Assembly (NCBI GenBank): GCA_965206615.1
Contig: CBDBKI010000005.1
Location: forward strand, 2,480,001 to 2,544,000
Source of the DNA: VXNE01 sp965206615
Lineage (GTDB): Bacteria; Pseudomonadota; Gammaproteobacteria; Pseudomonadales; Azotimanducaceae
Direction of reading: 5' to 3'
Length of the DNA: 64,000 bases
A program made the translations under genes and the position numbers. Under the pieces are notes generated by a model, which was not told where the DNA came from, did no database searches, and saw only the letters and a program-made list of their open reading frames with translations. Below are positions 8,816 to 17,496 of the stretch, one piece after another; the first letter of the stretch is position 1; every line of letters begins with the position of its first letter.

Positions 8816-9433
8816 GTGACTCCGCCGGGCCACGGCCGGGTGCAGCTTCGTTTTCGGACGGGGCTTACCGGCGAGCAATACGTTACGGCCCAAGGCTGGC
8901 GTGATGCAACCCTGGTGCGCTGTCCGCATCATCCGAGCGGCGGCTGCTCACTCGCGCGGCACGGCACCTACGCACGCAAGACCCCGCCCGGTACGCGCAT
9001 CGCCCGCTGGTACTGTCCCGACAGCCACACCACGTTCAGCCTGCTGCCGGACTGTCTGGCGGCGCGGCTGCCGGGCACGCTCGCCGAACTCGAGGACGCC
9101 GTGGCCACCGTCGAGGGTTCCCCCAGCGTGGCCGCCGCCGCGGCGTTCCGCGCCGGGCGATCGGAACCGCCGGGCGCCATGCGCTGGCTGCGGCGTCGGA
9201 TCCGGCTGGTGCGCCGCGCGCTGACGACGGTGCGCGGCCTGCTCCCGGAGCGCCTCGCCGGCTGCCCGCCGACGATCCTCGCCTTCCGTGGCCGCCTCGG
9301 CACCGACGCGGCGCTCACCTGGCTGCGCGAGATGGCCGCGCCGCAGCTCCCGGCGTTGCCGACGCCGCTCGGCTACGCCCACCACCCTGCAGCCCGTGGG
9401 CATCCCAATTTGCCGCTCCCATTGTCGCCATAG
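8816..9433 (+). CDS. zinc-ribbon transposon-associated protein, 3' end replaced
   Basis: GTG-initiated frame of 205 residues with an N-terminal Cys/His cluster (CPHHPSGGCSLARHGTY, then RWYCPDSHTTFSLLP) that should bind zinc and DNA. An Arg-rich helical region follows. This layout is known from accessory proteins encoded next to DDE transposases; the family name is uncertain. Similarity to such proteins stops around 9385, and the last 15 or so residues come from antisense of the ATPase fragment, so the 3' end is probably truncated. It sits inside the disrupted ATPase on the opposite strand. Confidence 0.45.
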   Translation: MTPPGHGRVQLRFRTGLTGEQYVTAQGWRDATLVRCPHHPSGGCSLARHGTYARKTPPGTRIARWYCPDSHTTFSLLPDCLAARLPGTLAELEDAVATVEGSPSVAAAAAFRAGRSEPPGAMRWLRRRIRLVRRALTTVRGLLPERLAGCPPTILAFRGRLGTDAALTWLREMAAPQLPALPTPLGYAHHPAARGHPNLPLPLSP

Positions 9434-9758
9434 ACGATCGTGAGGCCCCCCCGGGGAACGTGAGTGGCGTCGTCGTCGATAGAGCATTCACATGAGGTGG
9501 CTCGGAGACCGACTCCAAACTGACTGGCGACGCCTCTGTCCCTGTAGCCACCAAATGACCGATCTCCAACTCATCTCGTGGAAGTGCCTTTCCCTCCACG
9601 ACGGCGTCGATCAGCTGTTCCAACGCCTCGTCGGACAGTGGCCGCCCATCTGCGACGCCCCGTAGCGCGATCTGCTGCCATCTTGGCCGCTGTTTGCTCC
9701 ACGCGACGATTCGTTCCTCCAGTGGCACTTGTCTGAACTCCTCAACCTTCGTCCCCAC
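9400..9758 (-). pseudogene. N-terminal fragment of the disrupted AAA ATPase, frameshifted at Walker A
   Basis: From a GTG at 9758 the frame reads VEEFRQVPLEERIVAWSK and on to VNALSTTTPLTFPGG, typical of the start of defence-island AAA ATPases. In a run of seven C (plus strand, about 9446-9452) the coding signal shifts frame. The alternative frame then reads LTIVYGDNGSGK, a perfect Walker A. A few bases later, near 9400, similarity ends at the insertion. The gene is therefore broken by both a one-base frameshift and the insertion; its C-terminal half is at 7950-8530. Confidence 0.65.
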
Positions 9759-9816
9759 ACTGGCTCAAACGACTCCAGCTGCGTCGCCACCGTTCACCCA
9801 AGTCTCGGACGAGCGC

Positions 9817-10078
9817 CTAGCCCGTATTTCTCACCAGGCCGCTTGTCGGCGTCAAAAAGCTCATGGGTTTCAAGAAGTTGATCGCGATACCGACCATCGT
9901 GCCGAATGCGGACTGCGCTGGCCGCGCCCTCGCGGGTCTTTTGGCCCCGTGCGCGCACGTGCTCCCTCAACCGTAGTCCCCGCTATGCTTTCGGTCGGCG
10001 AGCGCGACGCAAGCGTCGTGCGCACAGGACCAAAATCCTCCGCGATCATCACGGCCCCTGGTGAGAAATGCGGGCTAG
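9817..10078. mobile_element. MITE-A copy 1 (262 bp)
   Basis: A 262-bp non-coding element bounded by CTAG. Its terminal inverted repeats are CTAGCCCGTATTTCTCACC at the left and GGTGAGAAATGCGGGCTAG at the right. It is closely similar along its length to three other copies in the window (38754, 40408 and 50753) and has the same orientation as the copy at 40408. Together with its flanks it fills the gene-free stretch 9759-10130. No transposase is encoded, so it should move only in trans. Confidence 0.85.
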
Positions 10079-10130
10079 CTCCGTAACCGGCAGGGTCTCC
10101 GACCAGACGCTTTTTCGCCAACCGCCGACA

Positions 10131-10873
10131 TCAGTCCCGCACCCCGCTTCGCACCTGGACCTGCGTCAGCCGATACTCGAAGTATCGTCGGAACACGACG
10201 TTCTCCGGCCATACCTCTGGTTCCTTCCAGATCGCCCCCAGTCGGCCGACGAGACCCGCGATCCAGTCCGCCGCCTGAACCGTCTGGTAGCGATGACTTT
10301 CGAGATGGAACGGCGGCTCGATCAGCTGACGCGCGGCCCCTCGGTGCCGTACATGTCGCGGGCGGCGGCTGTGAGCAATTCCGCACGCAAAGGATGCTCG
10401 TCCAAGGCCAGCAGGAACCGCTCGGGGGACGGGTGGTCGTCGCGACAGAAGTCGTCGAGCCGCTTGATGGCTTCCGCGAGCACGCTGGCATACAGCGCGT
10501 TTGCGTCATGCGCCTCCGGCTCGGCCGTCTTCCTGATCCCGGCGTAGAACACCCGGCCGCCGACCGCCGCGATCTTGTTCAACAGCCGGTTGGTCGTTTT
10601 TCGCAGTTCCGGGTACCGCTGCACATTCCTGACGGTGTAGAGGCTGCTCCCTTTCTTTTCCCACACTGCGGGATGTTCTCCCGACCGCTGGATCTCGAAG
10701 TCCAGGAGTTCGCACTTGCGCTTGAAGAACCAGGTTCCGAAGCCGCGCACCTTGTCGGCCGGCATCACGAATCCCGCAAGTCCAAAGACGGGGCTGTCGT
10801 TGTGCCTGGGGTCGCTTCGGGCCACGTACGGACCGACGTGGCCGAACTCGTCCAGATAGGCGATATACGTCAT
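10131..10873 (-). pseudogene. DUF3800 family gene, frameshifted
   Basis: The first part (ATG at 10873) reads TYIAYLDEFGHVGPY, the Asp-containing N-terminal motif of DUF3800 proteins, which are RNase H-like and common in mobile and defence regions. It ends prematurely at 10322. After a one-base shift at the GGGG run (10337-10340) the other frame continues naturally through RYQTVQAADWIAGLVGRL to a TGA at 10131. Rejoined, the protein would be about 247 residues, normal for the family. A sequencing error in the homopolymer would also explain it. Confidence 0.7.
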
Positions 10874-10894
10874 CCAAGCTCCAAATACACGAAA

Positions 10895-10914
10895 GCCCGC
10901 ACTCGCGTGCGGGC
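10895..10914. terminator. perfect 8-bp hairpin upstream of the DUF3800 gene
   Basis: GCCCGCAC (10895-10902) and GTGCGGGC (10907-10914) form a perfect stem with a TCGC loop, preceded by AAA. It lies 21 bases 5' of the DUF3800 start, so it would act as a terminator for transcripts entering from the right or as a leader attenuator. Confidence 0.4.
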
Positions 10915-11039
10915 CTCGGAAAGAGGGCAGGACTGCTCCAGCGCCTCGAAACGGACACTAGCCCGTTAGTGGGCCCTAGTCAATTCCTTCGACTTAACCT
11001 GCCCTTTGGCACCCACTGAAGGTCGACGACCTCGCGGTC

Positions 11040-11610
11040 GGAAAGTCAGGAGGAGGGCGATGCTCGTCGATTCCCCTCAGCAGTGCGAGGATATCCTTCT
11101 TCGCTCCGTGTCGGCCTTTGGCCGATAGCGAGGTCCCGAGCATGAAGGCATGCGGGGCCTTCCGCCCCCCATCGGCACAGCACTCCCGGCAGTAGACGCG
11201 GTGCTCCCCCATCATTGCGATACGGCCCGTGCCTCTTCCCCTTTGCCTCCTCGCCGCGGTGCGGTGGCGCTGGCGGCGACATGCCAGCAGGGGTGTACGA
11301 CTCGAAAACGTTGCACGAATAGTTGACGCATTCCGGATTGGAGGATCCGGTGTATGGCAGGCTCAGCGAGGGGAAGTATCGGGCAATGGCACGGACCGCC
11401 AGGTTCGACTTGAGCTCGAATGACATGTCGCACGCCCTGCAATGAAAGCGGTCCGTCTTCAGGTCGCGACGCCCCGGCGGCGAGGGTCCCGTGTACTTGG
11501 ATGCCCAAGTTTGCGCAAGCGCGGTTGCTGCAAATGGCCCACGAGATCGTGACTCCGAACTCGGGGAGATGGACGGGATCTGGTGGGGTCTCGGGGCGCC
11601 CCCTTGAAAC
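11040..11610 (-). pseudogene. degraded zinc-ribbon transposase-like gene
   Basis: Coding-like segments alternate between frames across this stretch. They include CSNRACANLG, RFHCRACDMSFELKSN, NPECVNYSCNVF and HRVYCRECCADGG. Paired CxxC and CxxxxC motifs of this kind are typical of zinc-ribbon N-termini of IS transposases. No single frame covers it and several frameshifts are needed, so it is a pseudogene. It sits directly inside the right inverted repeat of the island, where a transposase would be expected. Confidence 0.35.
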
Positions 11611-11629
11611 GGCATGCATCCGTCAAGTG

Positions 11630-11671
11630 GTGCACTTCGGAAGGGCCAAAATGCACACCTATTCGGAACGC
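11630..11671. repeat. right 42-bp inverted repeat bounding the decayed island
   Basis: The reverse complement matches 6170-6211 at 38 of 42 positions, including an unbroken TGTGCATTTTGGCCCTTCC core. It ends 18 bases before the stop codon of the acyltransferase gene. Confidence 0.7.
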
Positions 11672-11689
11672 TTTTCCGGGCCGGCGGCT

Positions 11690-12976
11690 TCACGCCCGAT
11701 CGACCCGCACCGTCTCCCGGTAGCGCGACAGGTCGATGTCCTTGCGAAACGGGGCGTGCTCCCCGATCCATTCGATGTCCCTTTCCACGTGGCGCCGTTC
11801 TTCGGCGACGAACCGCCGCACGGCGTCCCGAAAGCCCGCGTCGCGCACCCAGTGAGCCGAGTACGTCGCCCGCGGCAGGTAGCCGCGCGCGATCTTGTGG
11901 GGCCCCTGCGCACCGGCTTCGACCCGCGCCAGGCCCCGGTCGATCGCGAAGTCGATGGCCTGGTAGTAGCACAGCTCGAAGTGCAGGAAGCGGTGGTCCT
12001 CGATGCACCCCCAGTTGCGCCCGAAGAGCGCGTGCGAGCCGATGAAGTTGAGGGCGCCGGCGATGTAGCGGCCGCGGCGTTTTGCCATGATGAGCAGCGT
12101 CTCGCCGGGCATCGCCTCGCTCAGCAGACTGAAAAAGCGCCGGTTCAGGTAGGGCGTACCCCACTTGCGGTGGCCGGTGTCGACGTAGAACTCGTAGAAC
12201 GCATCCCAGTGTCCTTCCGTCAGGTCGCTGCCCGTCAGCCACTCGATCTCGATGCCGTTCGTGGCCGCGTCGCGCCGCTCGCGGCGGATGTTCTTGCGCT
12301 TCTTTGAAGCCAGTGCACCGAGGAAGTCGTCGAAGCTCCCGTAGTCGGCGTTCTCCCAGTGGAACTGCGTGTCCATGCGCTGGAGCATCCCTAGCTTCCC
12401 GGCCCGGTCCCACTGCGTCTCGGGCATGAAGGTGAAGTGCAGCGAACTCACCTCGATCTGGTGGGCGGCCTGCACGCTCGCCATGAGAAGCTGATCCTCG
12501 ATATCGGCCCGCTCCGGCGTATCCGGCGCGAGCAGCCGTCGTCCGGTGGCCGGGGTGAACGGCACGCTCGACTGCAGCTTCGGGTAGTACTCGCCGCCGG
12601 CCCGGTACCAGGCGTGAGCCCAGCCGGAGTCGAAGACGTACTCTCCCTGCGAGTGGGATTTCAGGTACATCGGCACGACGCCGAGTACCTGCGATCCCTC
12701 CGGGAGTGCCCGGTTGTTGAGGGTTGCGGCATTATCGGACGCTCCGCCGCGCGCGGTGGCGCCTTCCTCGCACAGCACGAGGTGGAAGGGCTGCCAGCCG
12801 GTCTGCGTCGAGACGCTGCCACTGGCTTCGAGGGCCAGCAGAAACCGGTGGTCCAGGAACGGGTTGTACTCGCCGCCGCCGACGGATCCGGGGTTCGCGC
12901 ACCGGTTCCAGGCCGTAGCCGGGACGTCGGCGATGTCGTGCACGATGCGGGCCGTTCGTTCGGGCAACGGGCGCAC
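11690..12976 (-). CDS. GNAT-fold peptidogalycan-type N-acyltransferase (COG3146-like)
   Basis: About 428 residues from a GTG at 12976; the exact start is uncertain because no ATG lies near the conserved beginning RIVHDIADVPATAWN. Conserved segments include NPFLDHRFLLALE near the N-terminus, FVDTGHRKWGTPYLNRRFF in the middle and the C-terminal ARVEAGAQGPHKIARGY. This pattern belongs to the predicted N-acyltransferases of the FemAB/GNAT fold, about 380-400 residues long, which are cytoplasmic and of unknown substrate. The gene is divergent from the efflux operon with 122 bases between. Confidence 0.75.
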   Translation of the reverse strand: MRPLPERTARIVHDIADVPATAWNRCANPGSVGGGEYNPFLDHRFLLALEASGSVSTQTGWQPFHLVLCEEGATARGGASDNAATLNNRALPEGSQVLGVVPMYLKSHSQGEYVFDSGWAHAWYRAGGEYYPKLQSSVPFTPATGRRLLAPDTPERADIEDQLLMASVQAAHQIEVSSLHFTFMPETQWDRAGKLGMLQRMDTQFHWENADYGSFDDFLGALASKKRKNIRRERRDAATNGIEIEWLTGSDLTEGHWDAFYEFYVDTGHRKWGTPYLNRRFFSLLSEAMPGETLLIMAKRRGRYIAGALNFIGSHALFGRNWGCIEDHRFLHFELCYYQAIDFAIDRGLARVEAGAQGPHKIARGYLPRATYSAHWVRDAGFRDAVRRFVAEERRHVERDIEWIGEHAPFRKDIDLSRYRETVRVDRA

Positions 12977-13098
12977 TCCGAGGGGGCGGAGACGGCATTC
13001 TAACCGCAGCTCCCTGCCGCCCGGGCCGGGGCGCTGCACGGCCACAGACGCGATGCAGCGTTGCATGGACCGGCGGCGGACGCTGGTACACTGCGCCG

Positions 13099-14340
13099 AT
13101 GGACAAGAAGGCCCTCCTGTCCGAACTGCGTATCGATCGGACCGAGGAGAGTTCCTCGACCGGCAAGCCCGTCAAGTGGTTCGTGGCCATCGCGGTCGTC
13201 GCGGGGCTGGGGTTCGTTGCGCTCTATGTCGACTTCCCCACCGAGGCGGCGATGACGCCGGTGCGCACCGCGGTCGCCCGCGCGACGGCCGCCGCGCCGC
13301 CCGGCGACAGCGTGCTGGACGCGACCGGCTACGTGGTCGCGCGGCGCCAGGCCACTGTCAGCGCCAAGGTGACCGGCAAGGTGCTCGAAGTGCTGGTGGA
13401 GGAGGGCATGGCGGTCGAAGAAGGGCAGCTCCTCGCACGCCTCGACGACAGTATCTTGCGCGCCCAGCTCCAACTTTCGCAATCTCAACGCGGCGCCGCG
13501 CGCGCCGGCCTCGACGAGATGCGGGTGCAGCTCAAGCAGGCGGAACTGGACCTGGCGCGCACCCGGGGTCTCGCCGAACGGCAACTCGCGAGTCAGGCGG
13601 ACCTGGACCGCGACACGCTGTCCGTCGAGGGGCTCCACGCGCGTCTGGCCCGCTCGAACCAGGAGTTGCACGTTGCCGACAGCGCCATGGCCGTGCAGCG
13701 CCAGATGGTGGAGGACATGCAGATTCGGGCCCCGTTCGGCGGGGTCGTGATCGCCAAGGCGGCGCAGCCCGGCGAGATGATCTCGCCCATCTCCGCCGGC
13801 GGGGGCTTCACGCGCACCGGCATCTGCACCATCGTCGACATGGACTCCCTCGAAGTCGAAGTGGACGTGAACGAGGCGTACATCAACCGGGTCTACTCCG
13901 GCCAGCCGGCCACCATCACCCTGAACGCCTATCCTGACGTGCCGATGCCGGCGGCGGTGATCGCCACCATCCCGGCGGCGGACCGCAACAAGGCGACGGT
14001 CCGCGTGCGCATCGGCTTCGTCGAGCGCGACGAGCGCGTGCTGCCGGACATGGGTGTCAAGGTGGCGTTCCTGACGGACGACGCTGAGCCGCAACCCGCG
14101 TCAGCGCCCGGCGGCGTACTGGTGCCCGGCACGGCCGTGGCGGACCGTGGCGCCGACGCCCACGTATGGGTTGTCGAGGATGACCGCGTCGCCCGCCGTG
14201 CCGTCGAGGTCGGCGCCGCGCAGGGGTCGCGCGTGGTGATCGTCGAGGGTCTCGCGAGCGGCGAGCGTGTCGTCGCGGCCGTCCCGGAGACGCCGGCGGA
14301 CGCCCTGACCGACGGCGCGCGCGTGAGCGTGTTGCAGTAG
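13099..14340 (+). CDS. periplasmic adaptor subunit of an ABC efflux system (MacA/HlyD family)
   Basis: A 413-residue membrane-fusion protein with an N-terminal transmembrane anchor (about residues 25-43), a barrel-sandwich half (ATGYVVARRQATVSAKVTGK) and a coiled-coil hairpin (about 125-205). The second lipoyl half (IRAPFGGVVIAKAAQPGEM) and beta-barrel domains follow. It should link the inner-membrane ABC permeases encoded next to an outer-membrane channel. A TACACT box at 13087-13092 lies six bases before the ATG and no Shine-Dalgarno is visible, so the transcript may be leaderless. Confidence 0.88.
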   Translation: MDKKALLSELRIDRTEESSSTGKPVKWFVAIAVVAGLGFVALYVDFPTEAAMTPVRTAVARATAAAPPGDSVLDATGYVVARRQATVSAKVTGKVLEVLVEEGMAVEEGQLLARLDDSILRAQLQLSQSQRGAARAGLDEMRVQLKQAELDLARTRGLAERQLASQADLDRDTLSVEGLHARLARSNQELHVADSAMAVQRQMVEDMQIRAPFGGVVIAKAAQPGEMISPISAGGGFTRTGICTIVDMDSLEVEVDVNEAYINRVYSGQPATITLNAYPDVPMPAAVIATIPAADRNKATVRVRIGFVERDERVLPDMGVKVAFLTDDAEPQPASAPGGVLVPGTAVADRGADAHVWVVEDDRVARRAVEVGAAQGSRVVIVEGLASGERVVAAVPETPADALTDGARVSVLQ

Positions 14341-14458
14341 CGCACCACCCGAACCACGTACAATCGGGAGCCGATGTGCAGGCCGCTCTGTCGGGCGTGC
14401 GCACACAGACGCAAGCAGTACCCGGGCACTACCCGGGCAGAGGGAGGACCCACGCACG

Positions 14459-15139
14459 ATGGCGATCGTCGAACTGCAGGACATCGAGAAGAGCTACACC
14501 AAGGGGCGGGAGACCGTCGAGGTGCTGGCCGGCATCAACCTCGACATCGACGAGGGCGACTACCTGGCGCTCATGGGTCCGTCGGGGTCGGGCAAGTCGA
14601 CGCTCCTGAACCTCATCGGCGGGATCGATCACCCTACCTCCGGAGCGGTTGTCGTGGGCGGCAAGTCGCTGAACGATCTGTCCGGCCGTGCGCTCGCCAA
14701 GTGGCGTTCCGAGAACGTGGGCTTCGTGTTCCAGTTCTACAACCTGCTGCCGGTGCTGAACGCGCGCCGCAACGTCGAACTGCCCCTGCTGCTGACGAAG
14801 CTCTCCGGCAAGCAGCGCACGAAGAACGCCAGCACCGCGCTCGAGATCGTGGGCCTTGGCGACCGCGCCACCCACAAACCGGGGGAACTGTCCGGCGGCC
14901 AGCAGCAGCGCGTTGCCATCGCCCGCGCCATCGTGGCGGACCCGATGCTGCTGGTGTGCGACGAGCCGACCGGGGACCTCGACCGCAACACTGCCGAGGA
15001 GATCCTGGACCTGCTCGCGATCCTGAACCGGGAGCACGGCAAGACCATCGTCATGGTGACGCACGATCCCAAGGCGGCGGACCACGCGAGCCACGTCCTG
15101 CACCTCGACAAGGGTCAGTTGACCGGAGCGCCGTCATGA
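14459..15139 (+). CDS. ABC transporter ATP-binding protein (MacB/LolD type)
   Basis: A 226-residue ATPase with Walker A GPSGSGKST (about residues 40-48), Q-loop region FVFQFYNLLPVL, signature LSGGQQQR and Walker B LLVCDEPTGDLD. The LLPVLNARRN and DEPTGDLD wording is typical of the LolD/MacB class. It starts at the ATG at 14459 behind GGGAGG. Its TGA overlaps the ATG of the permease (ATGA), indicating translational coupling. Confidence 0.92.
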   Translation: MAIVELQDIEKSYTKGRETVEVLAGINLDIDEGDYLALMGPSGSGKSTLLNLIGGIDHPTSGAVVVGGKSLNDLSGRALAKWRSENVGFVFQFYNLLPVLNARRNVELPLLLTKLSGKQRTKNASTALEIVGLGDRATHKPGELSGGQQQRVAIARAIVADPMLLVCDEPTGDLDRNTAEEILDLLAILNREHGKTIVMVTHDPKAADHASHVLHLDKGQLTGAPS

Positions 15140-16302
15140 GCCGCGTGGGACTCGTCTGGTCGAACCTGTTCCGCAGGAAGGTCCGCACGGTCCTGACGCT
15201 CCTGTCCGTGCTCGTCGCGTTCGTGCTCTTCACGATGCTGCGCTCGGTGGCCGTGGCGTTCGACTCGAGCGGCTTCGGGCCGGCGGGTGCCAACCGCCTG
15301 CAGGTGTCGCCGAAGTTCTCGATCATCGATCCGCTGCTCGTCAACCAGATGCGTGAGATCGAGCGCGTGCCCGGCGTGGACGCGGTGACGCATGCCGACT
15401 GGTTCGGTGGCGTCTACCAGGATGGCAGCAACTTCTTCCCGAAGTTTCCGGTGAGCCCGAAGGCCTACTTCGACCTGTATTCCGAGCTGGTCATCGACCC
15501 GGAGCAGCTCGAGGCGTTCCAGAACACCCGCACCGGGGCCGTGGCTCCGGCCGGCCTGGCCGCACGGTTCGGCTGGAAGATCGGCGACAAGATCCCCATC
15601 GAGGGCGATATCTACCCCATGGAGGATGGCAGTCGGGCGTGGGAGTTCGACCTGGTCGGCACCTACCTCTTCGGCGACCGGCGCGACGAGACCGGCGGCG
15701 GCATGTTCCTGTTCCATTACGATTTCTTCGACGAGGCGAAGGCGTTTGGCCAAGGTACCATCGGCTGGTTCATCGTGCGGGTGGAGGACCCCGAGCAGGC
15801 GCCTCAGATCGCGAGCGCCATCGATTCGCTGTTCGAGAACTCGCAGAACCCGACGCGCACCGCCACCGAGGACGAGGCGCAGCGCGAGTTCGCCAAGCAG
15901 CAGGGCGACATCGGCCTCATGACGACCGGCATCCTCGCGGCGGTGTTCTTCACCATCCTGCTGCTGACCGGCAACACGATGGCGCAGTCCCTGCGCGAAC
16001 GCATTCCCGAGCTCGCGGTCCTCAAGACGTTCGGCTTCACGGACGGCGCCGTCGCGCTCCTGGTACTCGCGGAGGCGGTACTGCTGTGCCTTGTCGGCGG
16101 TGCGCTCGGCGTGGGGCTCGGTACCGTCACGATGACGGCGATCGAGCCGGGACTGCGGCAATTCTTCGGCCTCATCGAGGTGACGTGGACGGTCGTCGCC
16201 AGCGCGCTCGGGATCGCACTGCTGCTCGGCCTGGTGGTCGGGTCCGTACCGGCACTCGCGGCGCGGCGCCTGTCCATCGTCGACGCACTGCGGGCACGCT
16301 GA
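15136..16302 (+). CDS. ABC transporter permease, FtsX/MacB family (first)
   Basis: A 388-residue permease with an N-terminal transmembrane helix (about residues 15-37), a large periplasmic domain (about 40-255) and three C-terminal helices. This is the MacB/FtsX topology. Together with the ATPase, the adaptor and the second permease it would form a heteromeric MacB-like pump or lipoprotein-handling system. The next ATG follows one base after its TGA. Confidence 0.88.
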   Translation: MSRVGLVWSNLFRRKVRTVLTLLSVLVAFVLFTMLRSVAVAFDSSGFGPAGANRLQVSPKFSIIDPLLVNQMREIERVPGVDAVTHADWFGGVYQDGSNFFPKFPVSPKAYFDLYSELVIDPEQLEAFQNTRTGAVAPAGLAARFGWKIGDKIPIEGDIYPMEDGSRAWEFDLVGTYLFGDRRDETGGGMFLFHYDFFDEAKAFGQGTIGWFIVRVEDPEQAPQIASAIDSLFENSQNPTRTATEDEAQREFAKQQGDIGLMTTGILAAVFFTILLLTGNTMAQSLRERIPELAVLKTFGFTDGAVALLVLAEAVLLCLVGGALGVGLGTVTMTAIEPGLRQFFGLIEVTWTVVASALGIALLLGLVVGSVPALAARRLSIVDALRAR

Positions 16303-16303
16303 C

Positions 16304-17464
16304 ATGTTGCGGCAGATCTTCGAGATCACGCTACTGAACCTGCGCAACCTGCCGGCCCGGCTCGGCAGTTCGTCGGTCGTGGTGGTGGGCATCGGCGGCG
16401 TGGTGGGCGTGCTCGTGGCGATCCTTGCGATGGGCAAGGGGTTCGAGACGGCGCTCAGCCGCGCCGGGGCGCCCGACCGCGCGATCGTGCTGCGCGGCGG
16501 CTCGTCGGGGGAACTCTCGAGCTTCATGGACACGAACGCCATGAACATCGTCGCCTCGATGCCGGAAGTGACCGCTTCGAGCGGCGAGCTGTTCCTGATC
16601 GCCGACGTACCGAAGCGCTCCAACCAGTCGCCGGCGAACCTCGCGATCCGGGGCGTGTCGGAAGCGGCGTTCAGGATGCATCCCGAGGTGCGCATCGTCG
16701 AGGGGCGCGGGTTCGATCCCGGCAAGGCCGAGATGATCGCCGGCCGCAAGGCCGCCATCGAGTTCGAGGGGGTCGACCTCGGCGCGACGCTGCAGTTCCG
16801 CCAGAGTGCGTGGACCATCGTGGGGTTCTTCGAGGCGGACGGCTCCGCCTACGAGTCCGAGGTGTGGGGGGATCTCGCGACCGCGCAGTCCGCCTTCCGA
16901 CGGCCCGGGGTCAGTTCCATGCGCGTGCGCCTGATGTCGGCGGACGTGGTGGATGCGGTTGCCCAGCGCGTGGAAGCGGACCCGCGCCTCGATCTGGAAC
17001 TCCGCAGCGAAGAGGACTACTACGCCGAGCAGTCGGAGTCCCTGACCGCGCTGATCCAGGGCTTCGGCTACGCGGTGGCCGCCATCATGGCGATCGGCGC
17101 CGTGTTCGCGGCCCTCAATACGATGTATACCGCCGTTTCCGCCCGGTCCGTCGAGATCGCGACCTTGCGCGCGCTGGGTTTCAGCGGCCTGCCGGTGGTC
17201 GTCTCGGTCGTGATCGAGGCGGTTGCGCTCGCCGTCCTCGGGGGCGTGGTCGGGGGCGCCGTCGCCTACATCGGCTTCAACGGCTGGACGGTCTCGACGC
17301 TCGCGGGCGGCTCTTTCTCGCAGGTGGCCTTCGACTTCGCGGTGACCACGGACCTCCTCGTGCTCGGCTTCGTCTGGGCGGTGACGCTCGGCGTCGTGGG
17401 CGGGCTCTTTCCAGCCGTACGCGCGGCGCGCCTGCCGATCGTAACGGCGTTGCGCGGCGAGTAG
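16304..17464 (+). CDS. ABC transporter permease, FtsX/MacB family (second)
   Basis: A 386-residue permease with the same layout as its neighbour: one N-terminal helix, a periplasmic domain, then helices around residues 255-280, 300-325 and 345-370, ending ARLPIVTALRGE. That two different permeases follow one ATPase suggests a heterodimeric membrane part. The TAG stop at 17462-17464 is also the first bases of a REP palindrome. Confidence 0.88.
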   Translation: MLRQIFEITLLNLRNLPARLGSSSVVVVGIGGVVGVLVAILAMGKGFETALSRAGAPDRAIVLRGGSSGELSSFMDTNAMNIVASMPEVTASSGELFLIADVPKRSNQSPANLAIRGVSEAAFRMHPEVRIVEGRGFDPGKAEMIAGRKAAIEFEGVDLGATLQFRQSAWTIVGFFEADGSAYESEVWGDLATAQSAFRRPGVSSMRVRLMSADVVDAVAQRVEADPRLDLELRSEEDYYAEQSESLTALIQGFGYAVAAIMAIGAVFAALNTMYTAVSARSVEIATLRALGFSGLPVVVSVVIEAVALAVLGGVVGGAVAYIGFNGWTVSTLAGGSFSQVAFDFAVTTDLLVLGFVWAVTLGVVGGLFPAVRAARLPIVTALRGE

Positions 17465-17494
17465 GGGCGACCCTTGCGGTCGCCCGTCCCCTAC
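17461..17494. repeat. REP palindrome between convergent genes
   Basis: The sequence runs GTAGGGGCGACC, then CTTGC, then GGTCGCCC, then GTCCCCTAC, and is nearly self-complementary. Its left TAG is the permease stop codon, and its right end lies two bases from the UGSC gene stop. It probably also acts as a bidirectional terminator. Confidence 0.75.
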
Positions 17495-17496
17495 GG

